A stretch of 64,000 bases of DNA from Ipomoea triloba (lineage: Eukaryota; Streptophyta; Magnoliopsida; Solanales; Convolvulaceae): positions 22,492,160 to 22,556,159 of the forward strand of contig NC_044930.1 of the NCBI RefSeq assembly GCF_003576645.1, given 5' to 3'. The first letter of the stretch is position 1; every line of letters starts with the position of its first letter. Shown piece by piece: positions 1 to 10,999 of the stretch. The translations under genes and the position numbers were made by a program. The notes below the pieces were generated by a model. The model saw nothing but the letters and a program-made list of their open reading frames with translations, made no database searches and was not told the DNA's origin.

Positions 1-15
1 TATTAATAGTATAGA
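1..15 (-). mobile_element. Helitron 5' terminus at the window edge
   Basis: Read on the minus strand, the sequence starts TCTATACTATTAATA after an A, which is the usual plant Helitron 5' end inserted between A and T. The body would lie outside the window to the left. The same terminus recurs at 1207 (minus) and 19533 (plus). Confidence 0.45.
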
Positions 16-200
16 TTACATTGCAGGAAATATATATACTGTATTATTACGATTAGTAATTTTAATCTACAATTGAACTACGAATAGGAAAGTAGGGAAG
101 AAAATATTTTATTAGGAATTTTATTACCATATTTTAATGTACAATTGTAGTAGGAATATAAATCGTATTACCATATTTAACAACATTACGCAAACCTTAA

Positions 201-883
201 CAGGGTGTTTGGTTGGAGGGAATTTAAATTCCATTCCCACATAATTCCGAAGGTAACTAAATTCCTTCGTTTGGTGGGAGAGAATTGCAATTCCCTCATT
301 TTCATGGAATTAGAATCCCATGCCCCCTCTTCAAAAAAAAAAAAAAAAAAAAGAATCCCATGCCCCCCCTTGGGATTCAATTCCATGGATTTTAGGAATA
401 AAAAAAAATACTCCTGAGACAAAATTACACTTCTATTTTTAACCTAAAATTGATGTCTGACCTTCTCTTTTAGTTAATACCATGTATTATCTTGTTTTTT
501 CATAACTCTTAAATATTTAAACTTGATATGTGTATATAACGTATTTATCTAAATTTTGAAAAGCAAAATTTTTCTATTTGTGCGTCGATCTGTTCAAAAT
601 ATATATGCAGAATTGTTCAAAATAGTGATGGAGTGGCGTGAGTTGTGTAAATCTCTATATGCAGAAATTTTGAAAGCAAATTTTGAGTTGCCTAAACTTT
701 GAAATGCACATTATGTACATCTTGGTTACTGGATTAGTTTTGATGTATGTTGAACTTATGAAGCTTAACATACATTTGATGAAATATTTGCATGAAAATT
801 AATTACAATATATCTAGTTCAAAAGATTCGGTAGATGAGTTGTATTTGAATTTAATATGTTATATTTTTTGTGTACTTTTCAT

Positions 884-917
<34 letters not shown>

Positions 918-1140
918 CAACAACAACAACAACAATAACAATGGGCATTTTGGACTTTATACTACTTATTCCCTTTCAATTCCCATGTATACCAAACATT
1001 GGAATTGAAATTCCTAGTAATTTTATTCCCTCCAACCAAACACTGGAATTTAAACTCCCACTTTATTCTCACATTATTCTTTTCCCATTGAATTGCAATT
1101 CCTTTCCCACCTAATTCCTCCCCTCCAACCAAACGCCATG
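201..1140. mobile_element. PIF/Harbinger-like non-autonomous element
   Basis: The ends form an inverted repeat: CAGGGTGTTTGGTTGGAGGG on the left and, in reverse complement, CATGGCGTTTGGTTGGAGGG on the right. The element is flanked by TAA at 198-200 and 1141-1143, the 3-bp TWA target duplication typical of PIF/Harbinger. It encodes no transposase; it holds an A-run near 333-351 and AAT/AAC microsatellites near 886-940. A second internal copy of the right-end motif near 1025-1055 suggests a nested or re-duplicated end. Confidence 0.75.
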
Positions 1141-1159
1141 TAATAATATAAGATTATTT

Positions 1160-1207
1160 TGGGCGAGAAGTTAAAATTGATGATTTTGGTTTTATTAATA
1201 GTATAGA
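1160..1207 (-). mobile_element. Helitron 5' terminal segment
   Basis: On the minus strand, starting at 1207 after an A, the sequence begins TCTATACTATTAATAAAA and continues with about 30 further bases that match the plus-strand terminus at 19533, including a CTCGCCC/CCCGCTC-like stretch. Two copies with the same extended start support a real Helitron family. I could not find the matching 3' hairpin and CTRR end. Confidence 0.5.
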
Positions 1208-1507
1208 TTATTATTATTATTATTATTATTATCATCAACAACAACAACAACGTAGAAGTCGATTTCCTAATATGATTATTTTTTTTTTGAAAACTTTATG
1301 TTGTTAATTAATATTTATAAAATAAAAATTTTTAAAAACAAATTCGAAGTAATAAAAATTGCAAGGGTTGTGTTTTAATTAAATATAGATCAGAATTAAG
1401 AAGGATGCTTATCAAACTGTATCAATTCTTTAATTGCTCTAAAGATATTATAATCACATATATTAAACAAAATAATGGCGTTTGTAACTCTAATTAATTA
1501 TATAAAG

Positions 1508-1620
1508 TTGTAAACTAAAAAGAAGGCATAAATGAAGGTACTCTCATTACCTTCTTTTCAAATAGGGTTTTGAAAAGAAGGTAATGACATTGGTACTTTA
1601 CATATTTTAGTTTAGGATTT
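1508..1620. repeat. Small foldback (hairpin) repeat
   Basis: Arms GGTACTCTCATTACCTTC (about 1537-1555) and its near reverse complement (about 1577-1597) face each other across a short spacer, and outer arms TAAACTAAAA/TTTTAGTTTA extend the pairing. It is probably a tiny MITE-type foldback. The rest of 1208-1908 is AT-rich with nothing else I can name. Confidence 0.4.
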
Positions 1621-1908
1621 TTAATCTACACATTTTTGTCCAAATGATGTCAAATTCACACATATAAAGCAATGTCTCAAGTTAATTAGACCCTTAAACT
1701 TTCAAAAGTTACAATTAAATTTATAAACATGTTATTTTAAAACATTGAAACTCAGAAATTGATTGGTGACCTATAATTACAGATTATCTAGTGTTTCGGC
1801 GAATCTTCCACCGTTTTCCAACAACAATACTGACAAAACCTTTGGAATACAAACATAAGAACTATATATTATGTTTTTAGGGGGGTTTTGAAAAAAAAAA
1901 TGTTTTTA

Positions 1909-2251
1909 GGGGGCGTTTGGTTCATGAAATGTTAGATTACCTTAGGGAATGTTAGATTGTTGGGAATAACATGCTAGATTCATGTGTTTAGTTTAAAACT
2001 GAAATATGTAAATAAGACAATGGAAATAAGATAAATTGATTAAAATGTCAAAAGCCCAATATTAGTGAAAATGTGAGATTACCTAAGAAATTGAGGTGTA
2101 TCTCACACTCACTTCAAATAGCTAAAAACTTCATTTGAAGGTTCTGTTTCATCCCCTAAGAAAATTACATAACTTGAACCAAACATGAGAATTTTATATT
2201 CCCAAGCAAACATACCCTTAATTATTTTATATAACTTGAACCAAACGCCTC
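1909..2251. mobile_element. Tourist-like (PIF/Harbinger) MITE
   Basis: A 343-bp element with inverted ends (GGGGGCGTTTGGTTCA on the left; GAGGCGTTTGGTTCAAG in reverse complement on the right), flanked by TTA at 1906-1908 and 2252-2254. It has no coding capacity. Confidence 0.75.
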
Positions 2252-2517
2252 TTAGCCTTTTTACTGATCTATAGTTATGTAGTTTTATTACTTTATATAT
2301 CATTTTGACATGGTAAAGAAGTGTTTAAGGTTATTTCATGGATTCCATCAAATCAAATTATGGTCCTAACCATTGACTTTTGGTTTTATCAATATCTCCC
2401 TTTTATCAGCCTGGTGTTTTATATTATATTCTAAAATGGACCTGGATGACACTAATTAAACGTTGACCTTAGACATTTGCTTGCTTATTACAAGTTACAA
2501 CTTGGTTATTGATACAT

Positions 2518-2880
2518 CGCAAATTATATTGTGGACCATGGTCCACAATGCATTGTGGACCATGATCATAACTGATACTGCAGTTGTATTGAAAGGATAC
2601 TGCAGTTGTGTTGAAAAGATACTGCAGTTGTATTGAAAGGAAACTGCAGTTGCATAGAACAGAGACCGTTCATCCGTTCAACACAACTGCAGCATCCTTT
2701 CAACACAACTGCAATATCCTTTCAACACAACTGCAGTTTCAGATGGATGACATGGCCTCTGTTCCGCGCAAGTGCAGTTCCCTTTTAACACAACTGCAGT
2801 ATCCTTTCAACACAACTGCAGTATCAGTTCAACGCAACTGCAGTATCAACCATGACCCATGTTCCACGGTATAAAGACTG
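2518..2880. mobile_element. MULE-like MITE with internal inverted minisatellite
   Basis: The ends are related in inverted orientation around a TGTGGACCATGG core. Near-identical 9-mers TTGATACAT (2509-2517) and TTGATACAG (2881-2889) flank it, as expected for a Mutator-like target duplication. Inside, a ~21-bp unit containing ACTGCAGTTG is repeated about four times on the left (2575-2655). Its reverse complement, CAACTGCAGT with TCCTTTCAACA, is repeated about six times on the right (2680-2850), so the interior can fold into a long hairpin. Confidence 0.65.
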
Positions 2881-2888
2881 TTGATACA

Positions 2889-2932
<44 letters not shown>
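2889..2932. repeat. (AT)n microsatellite
   Basis: An uninterrupted AT dinucleotide run of about 43 bp directly next to the preceding element. Confidence 0.95.
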
Positions 2933-2934
<2 letters not shown>

Positions 2935-3052
2935 ACAGAATCAAATAAGCATCAAGATTGTAGTTTTCAGGTGCACAATCAAGCATTTAGTCATCGAGTG
3001 TAAGACTTGGCATTTTCGGGGCTCCGCTCAACAATTCCCCCTACCATTACGC

Positions 3053-3336
3053 ATGGTTGAAAAAATAACTAGGCGCTCCTTGGCACCAGGAGGCAATTAA
3101 TGGGCGCCTAGGTGCCCGTGTATTTTTTTAATTTTATTCTTTATTTTTTTAATTTTTTAAGACTAATAATTATAAACTATTTAATACTTTAATAGTTAAT
3201 ACTAAAAACATCTAAATAGTTAATCGACCAACTAGGCGGTCAGCGCATAAGCGGCCTAGGCTGCCGCATAGACCACCAATTATGATGATACACTAGGTAG
3301 CCAGCCGGCGCCTAGGCGAGATTTCTGCAACACAGT
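3053..3336. mobile_element. hAT-like MITE (CGCCTAGG family)
   Basis: A 284-bp element with many CGCCTAGG-type words and ends resembling inverted TGTTGCA/AAAAA. It is flanked by perfect 8-bp direct repeats CATTACGC (3045-3052 and 3337-3344), the hAT signature. A second member lies at 27879-28352. Confidence 0.7.
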
Positions 3337-3344
3337 CATTACGC

Positions 3345-4303
3345 GAAAAGTTATAGCTAGTTGCGAAGACGCAACTTTATTTTCTTATACTGCTACACAT
3401 TTTCAAGATATTGGGTCCTGATTTGGCTCTTTAAGCCATATACCGACCTCCGTCAATACCACCGGGTGCTAGATTTGGCCTTTACCGATCTCTGCCCAAT
3501 AGGTATCTACATATATAGGGCCTGATTTTGGATTATGTCACAAAGGTTTTTACATTTTCATTGATTTACAAACAACCCTGCCCACTTCAGCTTGCAAGAA
3601 AATAATTAAAATCTCTTTCAGTTCTGTTGTCAATCACTTTTCTATCGTATTTGATTTACACTAATAGACATAGTTTAATCTAAATTTAACTTTAAAAAGT
3701 AATAAAGAAAAAACTGAAAATCCAAATATATAACAAAAGTTATCCAGTTGTTAAATGCAATAAATTAATTCACAAATAAATATTAAAATGATTTTCTTAT
3801 GTATTTAAGTTGTTCTTCCCATTGTCGTATAGCATGGCTCGCATCATTTTCATTATACAAATTTTCAAAATCGCAATCCAGAAAAGAAGACTTCTAGGTA
3901 TCAAATAATGACCATTTCCATGGTTTCTTTGTTGTCATTAGAGACTATTTGCACTCACCTAATCCATCAATTAATATTATCTAAATTCTATGGCATCTTG
4001 TGTTTGATTATTTCAATAATAAGTAGATCTATCAAGTTAGATTTTTTTTCGACAGAGAAAAGTCCACGTCTATTACTTGAGGGTGTACACTATGTAAACT
4101 CCGCTTATTTGTAATAGTACATAAATCATACAGAAAAAGGTAATCTGTACCACACTAGGAAAGTAAGACTTGAAGACCCTGTGTGATAACCCGATAAGCT
4201 CGATCCATATGGTGTTGATAATGATTGAACTTGTAACATTTTGGTACGAGAATCATATTCCACCTACTAAACCACCATTTCCTAACCACTAATATTTGAG
4301 GAC
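3345..4303. other. AT-rich intergenic sequence
   Basis: No gene is visible. The moderately GC-richer stretch at about 3400-3540 looks like repeat debris of unknown type. The rest is low-complexity AT-rich DNA. Confidence 0.5.
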
Positions 4304-4308
4304 AAACA

Positions 4309-4449
4309 TGTAAGAGCTGAATGGAACATGTGTTTATTCATCTCAAGAGAGCAGAATAAATAAAATACAATGCAAAAGAAGAGGAAGCTAGTTACAACAA
4401 AACCAAAAGAATAGGGCTACTATTACTAACAAAATACTAAGTCTTAACA
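4309..4449 (-). repeat. 3' LTR of Ty1-copia element
   Basis: A 141-bp terminal repeat, TG...CA, nearly identical to 8725-8864 (I count two substitutions and one single-base indel). Because the element reads on the minus strand, this is the 3' LTR. A G-rich polypurine tract (TGCGGGGGCG on the minus strand, 4450-4459) sits directly inside it. Confidence 0.9.
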
Positions 4450-4551
4450 CGCCCCCGCAAGATTGGCGCACCATCAGTGAGACCAATCTTGTTGCGAAAC
4501 CCAGCAAATAAGCGGTGGCTTAGTGGCTTTGTCAAGATATCAACAACCTGC

Positions 4552-6031
4552 TTAGAAGATTGGACATGCTTGACCTATAGCCCGTAGGGAGCCTAAACTG
4601 ACCTGCTCACGAACAAAAAAATAATCGAGCGCCAAGTGTTTCATTCGGGAGTGAAAAACTGGATTCTTGCACACATAGGAAGCACTTAAATTATCAGTTA
4701 CTAGCACAGGTGAATGATGTAACCTGACCCCAAGCTCTTTTAAGAAATTTTGAATCCACATGACCTCAGCAGCACAGTTAGCAAGTGCCCGAAACTCAGC
4801 TTCTGTTGAAGACCGAGACACATATCGTTGTTTAGCAGATCTCTAGGAGACAACATTTGCACCCAAAAAGACAACATATGCCGTCGTGGAGCGACCACCA
4901 TCATGAAGACCACCCCAGTCTGAGTCAAAATAAGCCAAAAGAGACCCAGAAGAACCACCCTGAAAATGCAAACCGTAGTGAACCGTACCTTTCAAATATC
5001 GCAAAATCTGCTTCACAGACTACCAATGCACCTCAGTTGGTGACGCCATATATTGAGCCAGACGATTCACTACGGGCAAAAGAAATCTCTGGTCTGGTAA
5101 TAACCAAATACTGCAACCGACCTATAGCCTGGTGATACAGTGTCGCATCAAAAGCCGGAGAAGTATCGGCACAGAAGTCCACCAAGGGTGACATTGGTGT
5201 TGAGACTTCCTTCGCCCCCGTCATACCAAACTGGTCCAAAATATCAATCACATACTGACTATGTGACAAGAATAAGCCGTTCAATGTAGGAACAACTTAA
5301 ACACCAAGAAAGTGATGTAGCGGACCTAAATCCTTGAGCGAAAACCGATCGGCTAGACACCTCACGAATGAGGTAATGAAAGTAGAGTGGCTTCCTGTTA
5401 GAATGATGTCATCAACATACACCAGGAAATACACAACTATACCATGAGTATAATAAATAAACAAGGACGAGTCAGCTACAGACTTCTTGAAACCAAAAGC
5501 AATAAGAAAATTAGAAAACTCTAAGTACCAAGCCCTCGGGACTTGCTTTAAACCATAAATTGCCTTTTTCAATTTGCAAACATGACCGGGCAAGACCGGA
5601 TCAAGAAAACCTGCCGGCTGCTCCATATAGACTTCTTCATACAAAGTACCATTCAAGAAGGCGTTGTTGACATCCAACTGACGTAACAACCATTCCTGTG
5701 ACAAAGCAATAGTAAGAATAACACGAATAGTGACCGGTTTTACCACTGGACTGAAAGTCTCGAAATAATCTCGACCCGGCTCCTGCAAAAATCCTTTGGT
5801 TACCAACCGGGCTTTGAACCTATCCACCGAGCCATCAGCTCTACGCTTTACTCGAAAAATCCACTTGCAACCAACTACTTCACGATTAGCCCGGGGGACT
5901 AACTCCCACGTGGAATTCCTTACCAAAGCATTAAACTCCTCAGACATAGCGGATCTCCACAACTCATTCTGCAAGGCTTGTGACACCGTTCGGGGTTCAA
6001 TAGAAGAGGCAATAGGATGTGTTGTTATCAC
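4552..6031 (-). pseudogene. copia reverse transcriptase/RNase H, interrupted
   Basis: The RT segment (6031-5297) contains the fingers/palm motifs typical of copia RT, including [19 protein letters not shown] and the catalytic YVDDI, and ends at a premature stop before the connection domain. The same frame resumes at 5284. A frameshift follows near 5040-5060, then the RNase H part (about 4857-4552) with SRSSTEAEFRALA and a conserved H-x-K/R-H region. The breaks mean no full-length Pol can be made. Confidence 0.88.
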
Positions 6032-6115
6032 ATTGACGAACTTGTCATTGAAATATTTCGAATTTGGGCGCCGCTGCCGTAATGGCCTGGATACACCAGC
6101 TGGTTGGACGGACTG

Positions 6116-7733
6116 TTATGGGGATTGAGAGGAAGTTGACACATTTGACTGTGAGACTTGGGAGGACTCCGAAACTTCAGGGACAGACGGTGGTTGAGAT
6201 TGCGTCGTAGACAACGCAGGATCAGAGGATACATGAGCGAAAGAAGAATTATTTGGGGGCTGCTGCACGGGTTGCTCATGGTCATGCACATCTAAGACCG
6301 GAGCGGGTGGTGTAGTAGACGAGACAGAAGGGGTGGCAGGGTTATTTATAACGAGTAAAGAGTGACTGATATTCGGAACTATAATTTCTGGAGGTTGCAC
6401 ATCAGCCAAGGATTGAGAGGAGTTATTTTGTTGGTCACGAAGTAACATTTGAAAAGGAAATTCATTGGTTACGAACGAAACATGTCGAGAAATATAAACA
6501 CGACCACTAGCCGGTTCTAAGCACTTATATGCAGATTGGCTTAATGAGTAACCTAAAAAGATACAAGGCAGTGATTTTGGACTTAACTTGGCTGGAAAAT
6601 AGGGCTTTAACCAAGGAAAACATAAGCACCCAAAAGGCCTAATTTTCCCATAATTTGGCTTCTTATTGAACAATTTTTGATACGATGATGAGTGTTGGAG
6701 AATAGGAGTGGGCATGCAGTTTATTAAATAGACTGCTGCTTGAAATGCATAAGACCAGTATGTAGAGGGCATAGATACATAGTGTAATAAGGCCATGTCA
6801 GTCTCTACAATATGCCTATGACGCCTTTCGGCGGAGCCATTGTGCTCCAGAGTGTGAGGTGAAATGAGAAATACCCATGTGATTAAATGTAGGAATTAAT
6901 TTGGTATATTCACCACCATTATCAGAAAAAATGGAGATGAGTTTGTATCCAAAATAATTTTCAACCATGCATTTGAAACGTAGGAAAATAACATGAACAT
7001 CAGATTTGACTTTAAGGGGGAACAACCAAACATATTTTGTGAAATGATCAACAAAATTAATATAATATCGGAACCCATCAACAGATGTGGTTGAGGAACT
7101 CCATACGTCAGTGTAAACAAGTTGTAAAGGTTGTGAACTAGTCATGGAATCAAAAGAAAATGTCAACTTATGACTCTTATGCATATGACAAGAAGTACAA
7201 GTAAAGGAGTCAAGCATCTGACGATCAAAATTTATGTTATTATTTTTTAGAATTGAGGCTAAAACTTTATTGGCTGGATGACCAAACTGATGATGCCACC
7301 TTGGAATTGAGGACTTGGAAGTCACATTGACCTTAGATTGTTGGATAGGAAAGCTATAAACCTCATTCACGACCAGACCTCGTACGAGGTCCGTTCCCGA
7401 CAGACGATCCTTAACAACAAAATGAGAGGCAAAGAATTCAACTGAAACAGGATTAGTCTTACAAAGTTTTGATACTGAAACTAAGTTCTTTTGCAACTTA
7501 GGCACACACAAAACATCAAACAAGACAAGTGGCCTATTTGCATAGGGTAGAGAAACACACCTAGTATGTGAAATATTTAAGGACTTACCGTCTCCCAAAA
7601 CAATCTCATCCGGTCCTGTATAATTTGAGCAGGTTTGTAGAGACTCCAGATCAGTAACAGTATGAAGTGAGGCCCCAGAATCCATAATCCATGACTGAGT
7701 CGGCATTGTAGTGGTAGTCGTAGTGTTCACCAT
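6116..7733 (-). pseudogene. copia protease and integrase, frameshifted
   Basis: The protease active-site motif DSGAS lies about 18 residues in. It is followed by the gag-pre-integrase motif WHHQFGHP, the HHCC zinc finger (CTSCHMHKSHKL), and the integrase core with YTDVW and SDNGGEY, the first two acidic catalytic positions. A frameshift near 6850 moves the HNGSAERRHRHIVE segment, with the third catalytic acid, into another frame. Downstream come the FGCLCFPW and FLGYS motifs of copia integrase and a Pro/Ser/Gln-rich linker, ending at a nonsense codon near 6113-6115. Confidence 0.88.
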
Positions 7734-7742
7734 AGGAGACGG

Positions 7743-8669
7743 TCATCCTTGGTTCTGTGGTTCAAGAACATTAATATTATTATATTTCAAAAACCTGGCA
7801 AGTTTATGACAGGACCTGGTATCATGCCCGTGATAATCACAATAATTGCAAAATCGTGTAGAACGATTGCCAGTGTTCCGTAGCTGATTCTGTCTTCCAT
7901 TGGACGATGTTGAACCTCCTCTACCACGACGATTATTAGTCTGCCATTGACCGTCAGCTACACCGGCGTTGGACGACGACCATTGACCATTAAACCGTCG
8001 TTGTGTAGCATTAGCCGTGGGCATGTGAAGTTGTGTGACAACCTCATTATCCTTCAACAACCGTTCATAATCGGTGAGGACATCGTGTAATTCATCATAC
8101 GAGATGGTGTCAGTTCGCACACGAAGAGCTCCTACAATTGAGTTATACTCATCACCTAGTTGTGTAAAGATGTGAACTGCGAGATCTTCTTCGGAGACCG
8201 GACTCTGAGCAAGAGCTAAAGAGTCTGCAATGGCTCGCATTTCTCACATATACACTTCAATAGGGCGGGTGCCTTTTGGATTCTTAGCTAGCTTGGCTTT
8301 CAGCGAGACTATACGTCCTCGGGAAGACGCAGCACAACTGGTGGATAGCCGCTTACATGCATCACATGCAGATGCTGCAGATGATATCACATGTTGGAGT
8401 GTGTCTGTTAAGCTTCCTAAGATATCACTCAGGATAATCTGGTCCTGCCTGAACCATGTTGTGTAGGCTGGATTTAAGGTGGTTAGTGCCTCATCAGAAT
8501 ATCTGACTGGAGCACTTTTAGTGGCATCAACAAAACCAACAAGATCGAGCCCTATGAGTGTGGACTCTACTTGTTTACGCCAAATTGGGAAGTTGGTAGA
8601 AGTGAGTTTAATTGGGAAATGGGTTGTGGCATAAATTTGGATAATAGTTGCCTGGGATGCAGTAGCCAT
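7743..8669 (-). pseudogene. copia gag (capsid/nucleocapsid), interrupted
   Basis: ATG at 8669 opens a Gag-like N-terminus typical of plant copia elements. After about 141 codons a TGA stops the frame (8241-8243), and the same frame continues to 7743, so one nonsense change separates the two halves; its context suggests CGA to TGA. The second half ends with a CCHC zinc knuckle (C-x2-C-x4-H-x4-C, CNYCDYHGHDTRSC), the RNA-binding nucleocapsid motif. Another in-frame TGA at about 7740-7742 separates gag from protease. Confidence 0.88.
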
Positions 8670-8724
8670 GATGAAGAAAGAAGAGAAAAAAAAATCTCAG
8701 TTAGAGAATTGGCTCTTGATACCA

Positions 8725-8864
8725 TGTAAGAGCTGAATGGAACCTGTGTTTATTCATCTCAAGAGAGCAGAATAAATAGAATACAATGCAAAAGAAGAGA
8801 AGCTAGTTACAACAAAACCAAAAGAATAGGGCTACTATTACTAACAAAATACTAAGTCTTAACA
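8725..8864 (-). repeat. 5' LTR of Ty1-copia element
   Basis: A 140-bp copy of the 4309-4449 repeat. On the minus strand it is followed directly by the tRNA-iMet primer binding site at 8711-8724, which sets the element's orientation. Confidence 0.9.
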
Positions 8865-9174
8865 AAACCCTCGCTGCTATTTATGTAATAACTTGCAAAT
8901 CACATAGAATAAGTAAATCACACTATGAAGACCCTATGTGACAAGCTTGACCAAAATGATGTTGATAAGAATCAAACACGTGACCTTTCGATACAAAAAT
9001 TATATCATGCACCAACTCAATCAGTCTTTTCAAAAAATCAAATTAGAAATTTTGGTGTTTCTCGTGGTATTTCTTTTCAAAAATGGAAAAGAGTAATATA
9101 ACATCTAAGTGTAAAGTGACATCAATAATTGACCGATCGAAGAGCATGAAGGAAACTTATTAAAGAGTACTAAT

Positions 9175-9990
9175 TGTTAGGAACCCCTAGCTGTTGATTT
9201 TGATGATACCAACAACCCCGAGGAGACCCCCAAATTTTCTTTCTGTCTTTTAGAATAGAGTTCTCGGTTTCATGTCTCGGTTCTAGGTGTTAACCGAATC
9301 TTGCTGATGACTCTGTCATCCAAATCAAAGTATTAAAGTCCAAATGAACCGAAGTGTTGAAGAACCGAAGAGTTGAAGATCTTGAGAAGCGAAGACAGAA
9401 GACTGAAAATTCAGGCCGAAGAATGGAAGGGCCGAATTCTTATGACCGAAGAATCAAACTGTGATTGCTTCGAGGAGATCAAAGGGAATGATAAGGTCAA
9501 TCATTCTCACAAGTAACCAAGGCGAAGATATTCTCTGAAAGTTGTCTTATCTACTACCTTGAGAATGGGTTTTCAACTGAATGTCAAAACGGATCCTATG
9601 TAACGATCCCAATGAGCATTTAATGATTGTCACCTTTTTAGGGACAAAAGGCAATTTGTCCTTGCACAGAAGTGGACAAACGGCTAGAAAATTACTGACA
9701 TTCTGAAAAAGGTCAAACCTTACCCATTGGATATTACACACTGGACAATAGGTTTTGAATTTCACATTCCCTCCAACGGATATGAAATTCACGCCTATAA
9801 ATACCCTTGTCCCACCTCACTTTGACAAGGTTGAAATTAACGAAAATTGTCAAGCAAGCAATACCTCACTACACTTAATGTTGCGTTTTCAAACACTGTG
9901 TAGTGCATTTATTCATATCTAATATAATGGTGCATTGATGCGTACCACACAGTGTTCGAGCGATATGACGACTTGACCCAGTGTATTTTT
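9175..9990 (+). mobile_element. Probable solo LTR or LTR fragment
   Basis: It begins TGTTAGGAACCCC and continues with a 'ttgattttgatgatacc' stretch common at the start of long plant LTRs. It carries many CCGAAG/GAAGA words (9350-9450) and a TATA box (CCTATAAATACCC, about 9792) followed by a CA-rich leader. No second LTR, polyprotein or clear TG...CA end with target duplication was found, so the right boundary is approximate. Confidence 0.4.
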
Positions 9991-10367
9991 TTTTCTTCGT
10001 TTTTCAATCTTATTTATGAGCTATGTGATAATTGAGCAATTGACAATGGGTTTTTGGTTGTTTTTTGTGAAAGAGACAATATTAGCTGTTCTAACTATTG
10101 ACTACATAATTTGTGGGTCAAACTAAAAATAACAAACCTAAGAATAATGCTCCTTAATATTAATAATAAATTTTACTACCGAAATAACATTGATCTTTTA
10201 CCATAAATAAAAAGAGTTAATAATATTTATAACATGCTTATTTTATGAAAATTGTTGTTTTTTTTAGTATTTACTTTTTAACATATACTCCACAATAAAT
10301 ATTGTCACAGAAAAAATTAAATTAAAATTTCCCTTTTTTTTAGTACTAATAAATATGACACATTTGC

Positions 10368-10480
10368 CAATGACCTTGTGGTCTAGTGGCACCCGGTGTT
10401 CTAGTTTACACTTTCACATGGATGATGAGAGTGCGTTTGAGCCTCAGTGGAGGCATTTGTTGACTCTTTTATCTAAACTA
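10368..10480 (+). mobile_element. SINE copy (tRNA-derived)
   Basis: It starts GCCAATGACCTTGTGGTCTA, the head shared with copies at 28718, 44598 and 63445. An A-box-like TGGTCTAGTGG and a B-box-like TTTGAGCCT are spaced as in tRNA-derived Pol III promoters. The tail merges with AT-rich DNA. Confidence 0.6.
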
Positions 10481-10483
10481 GTT

Positions 10484-10610
10484 TAGCTCATTGTGATTTT
10501 TTATTGGTTAAGATCATAATATGCTAGCAGAGTAGAGATTAGCTCATTGTGATTTTTTATTGGTTAAGATCATAATATGAGATCATAATATGCTAGCAGA
10601 GTAGAGATTA
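10484..10610. repeat. Tandem duplication, ~56-bp unit
   Basis: The segment starting TTAGCTCATTGTG and ending GCAGAGTAGAGA occurs twice in a row, with a further partial copy of the end (GAGATCATAATATGCTAGC). Confidence 0.85.
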
Positions 10611-10631
10611 CGAACTTTTAGTAATAATTCA

Positions 10632-10806
10632 AAGAGTTAATTATCGAAATAGTCTATTGACTATAGTGAAATGACTAATTTGGTCATTTGACTATTTTTT
10701 GACCAATTAAGTCTCTCAATTTTAAAAATCTTAACTAACTTGGCCCTTCATTTATTTTAACTCGGGATCAAATTGATCATTTCGCTATAGTACTGTAATT
10801 AACTCT
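10632..10806. mobile_element. MITE with ~40-bp inverted ends
   Basis: The left end GAGTTAATTATCGAAATAG continues through a TATAGTGAAATGA word. The right end is its imperfect reverse complement (TCATTTCGCTATAG...TTAATTAACTC-like). There is no coding capacity, and the element lies about 200 bp upstream of the translocator gene. It resembles plant Mutator-like MITEs, but the target duplication is unclear. Confidence 0.5.
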
Positions 10807-10999
10807 ATTTCAAAATATTTTTATTTTGTAAAATATTTTATGAAACTCTACTTCGTGAGTTCGTGGTCCCCTTCCCTCCAATAAAATAAAAACCTCATCG
10901 GCAGCTCACTCTACACTCTGCAAAGTCCAAAGTCCTCTGTTTTCCCCTTCTCAGTCTCCCCCAGCAACCACCACCGTCACCGCCATCGCCGCCGGCACA

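Larger units (their letters stand above)
4309..8864 (-). mobile_element. Complete Ty1-copia LTR retrotransposon, short LTRs, coding-dead
   Basis: The 4556-bp element has 141/140-bp LTRs, a primer binding site TGGTATCAAGAGCC (minus, 8711-8724) that fits the 3' end of initiator tRNA-Met, and a polypurine tract inside the 3' LTR. Flanking pentamers AAACA and AAACC differ by one base. Order on the minus strand is gag, protease, integrase, reverse transcriptase, RNase H, which is the copia order (integrase before RT). Several nonsense codons and frameshifts break the polyprotein, so this copy cannot encode its own replication. The LTR similarity nevertheless indicates a recent insertion. Confidence 0.92.

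Noticed and set aside
2575..2850. CRISPR-like array from regularly repeated ~21-bp units
   Set aside because: Units vary, spacers are not unique, orientation flips midway, and the setting is a plant nuclear transposon.
2608..2874. 88-codon frame with His/Thr-rich repeats
   Set aside because: It is the translation of the CAACTGCAG minisatellite inside a MITE.
10368..10480. A genuine tRNA gene at the SINE heads
   Set aside because: The boxes are tRNA-like but no cloverleaf or anticodon stem can be formed; the repeat in several places with an A-tail fits a SINE.
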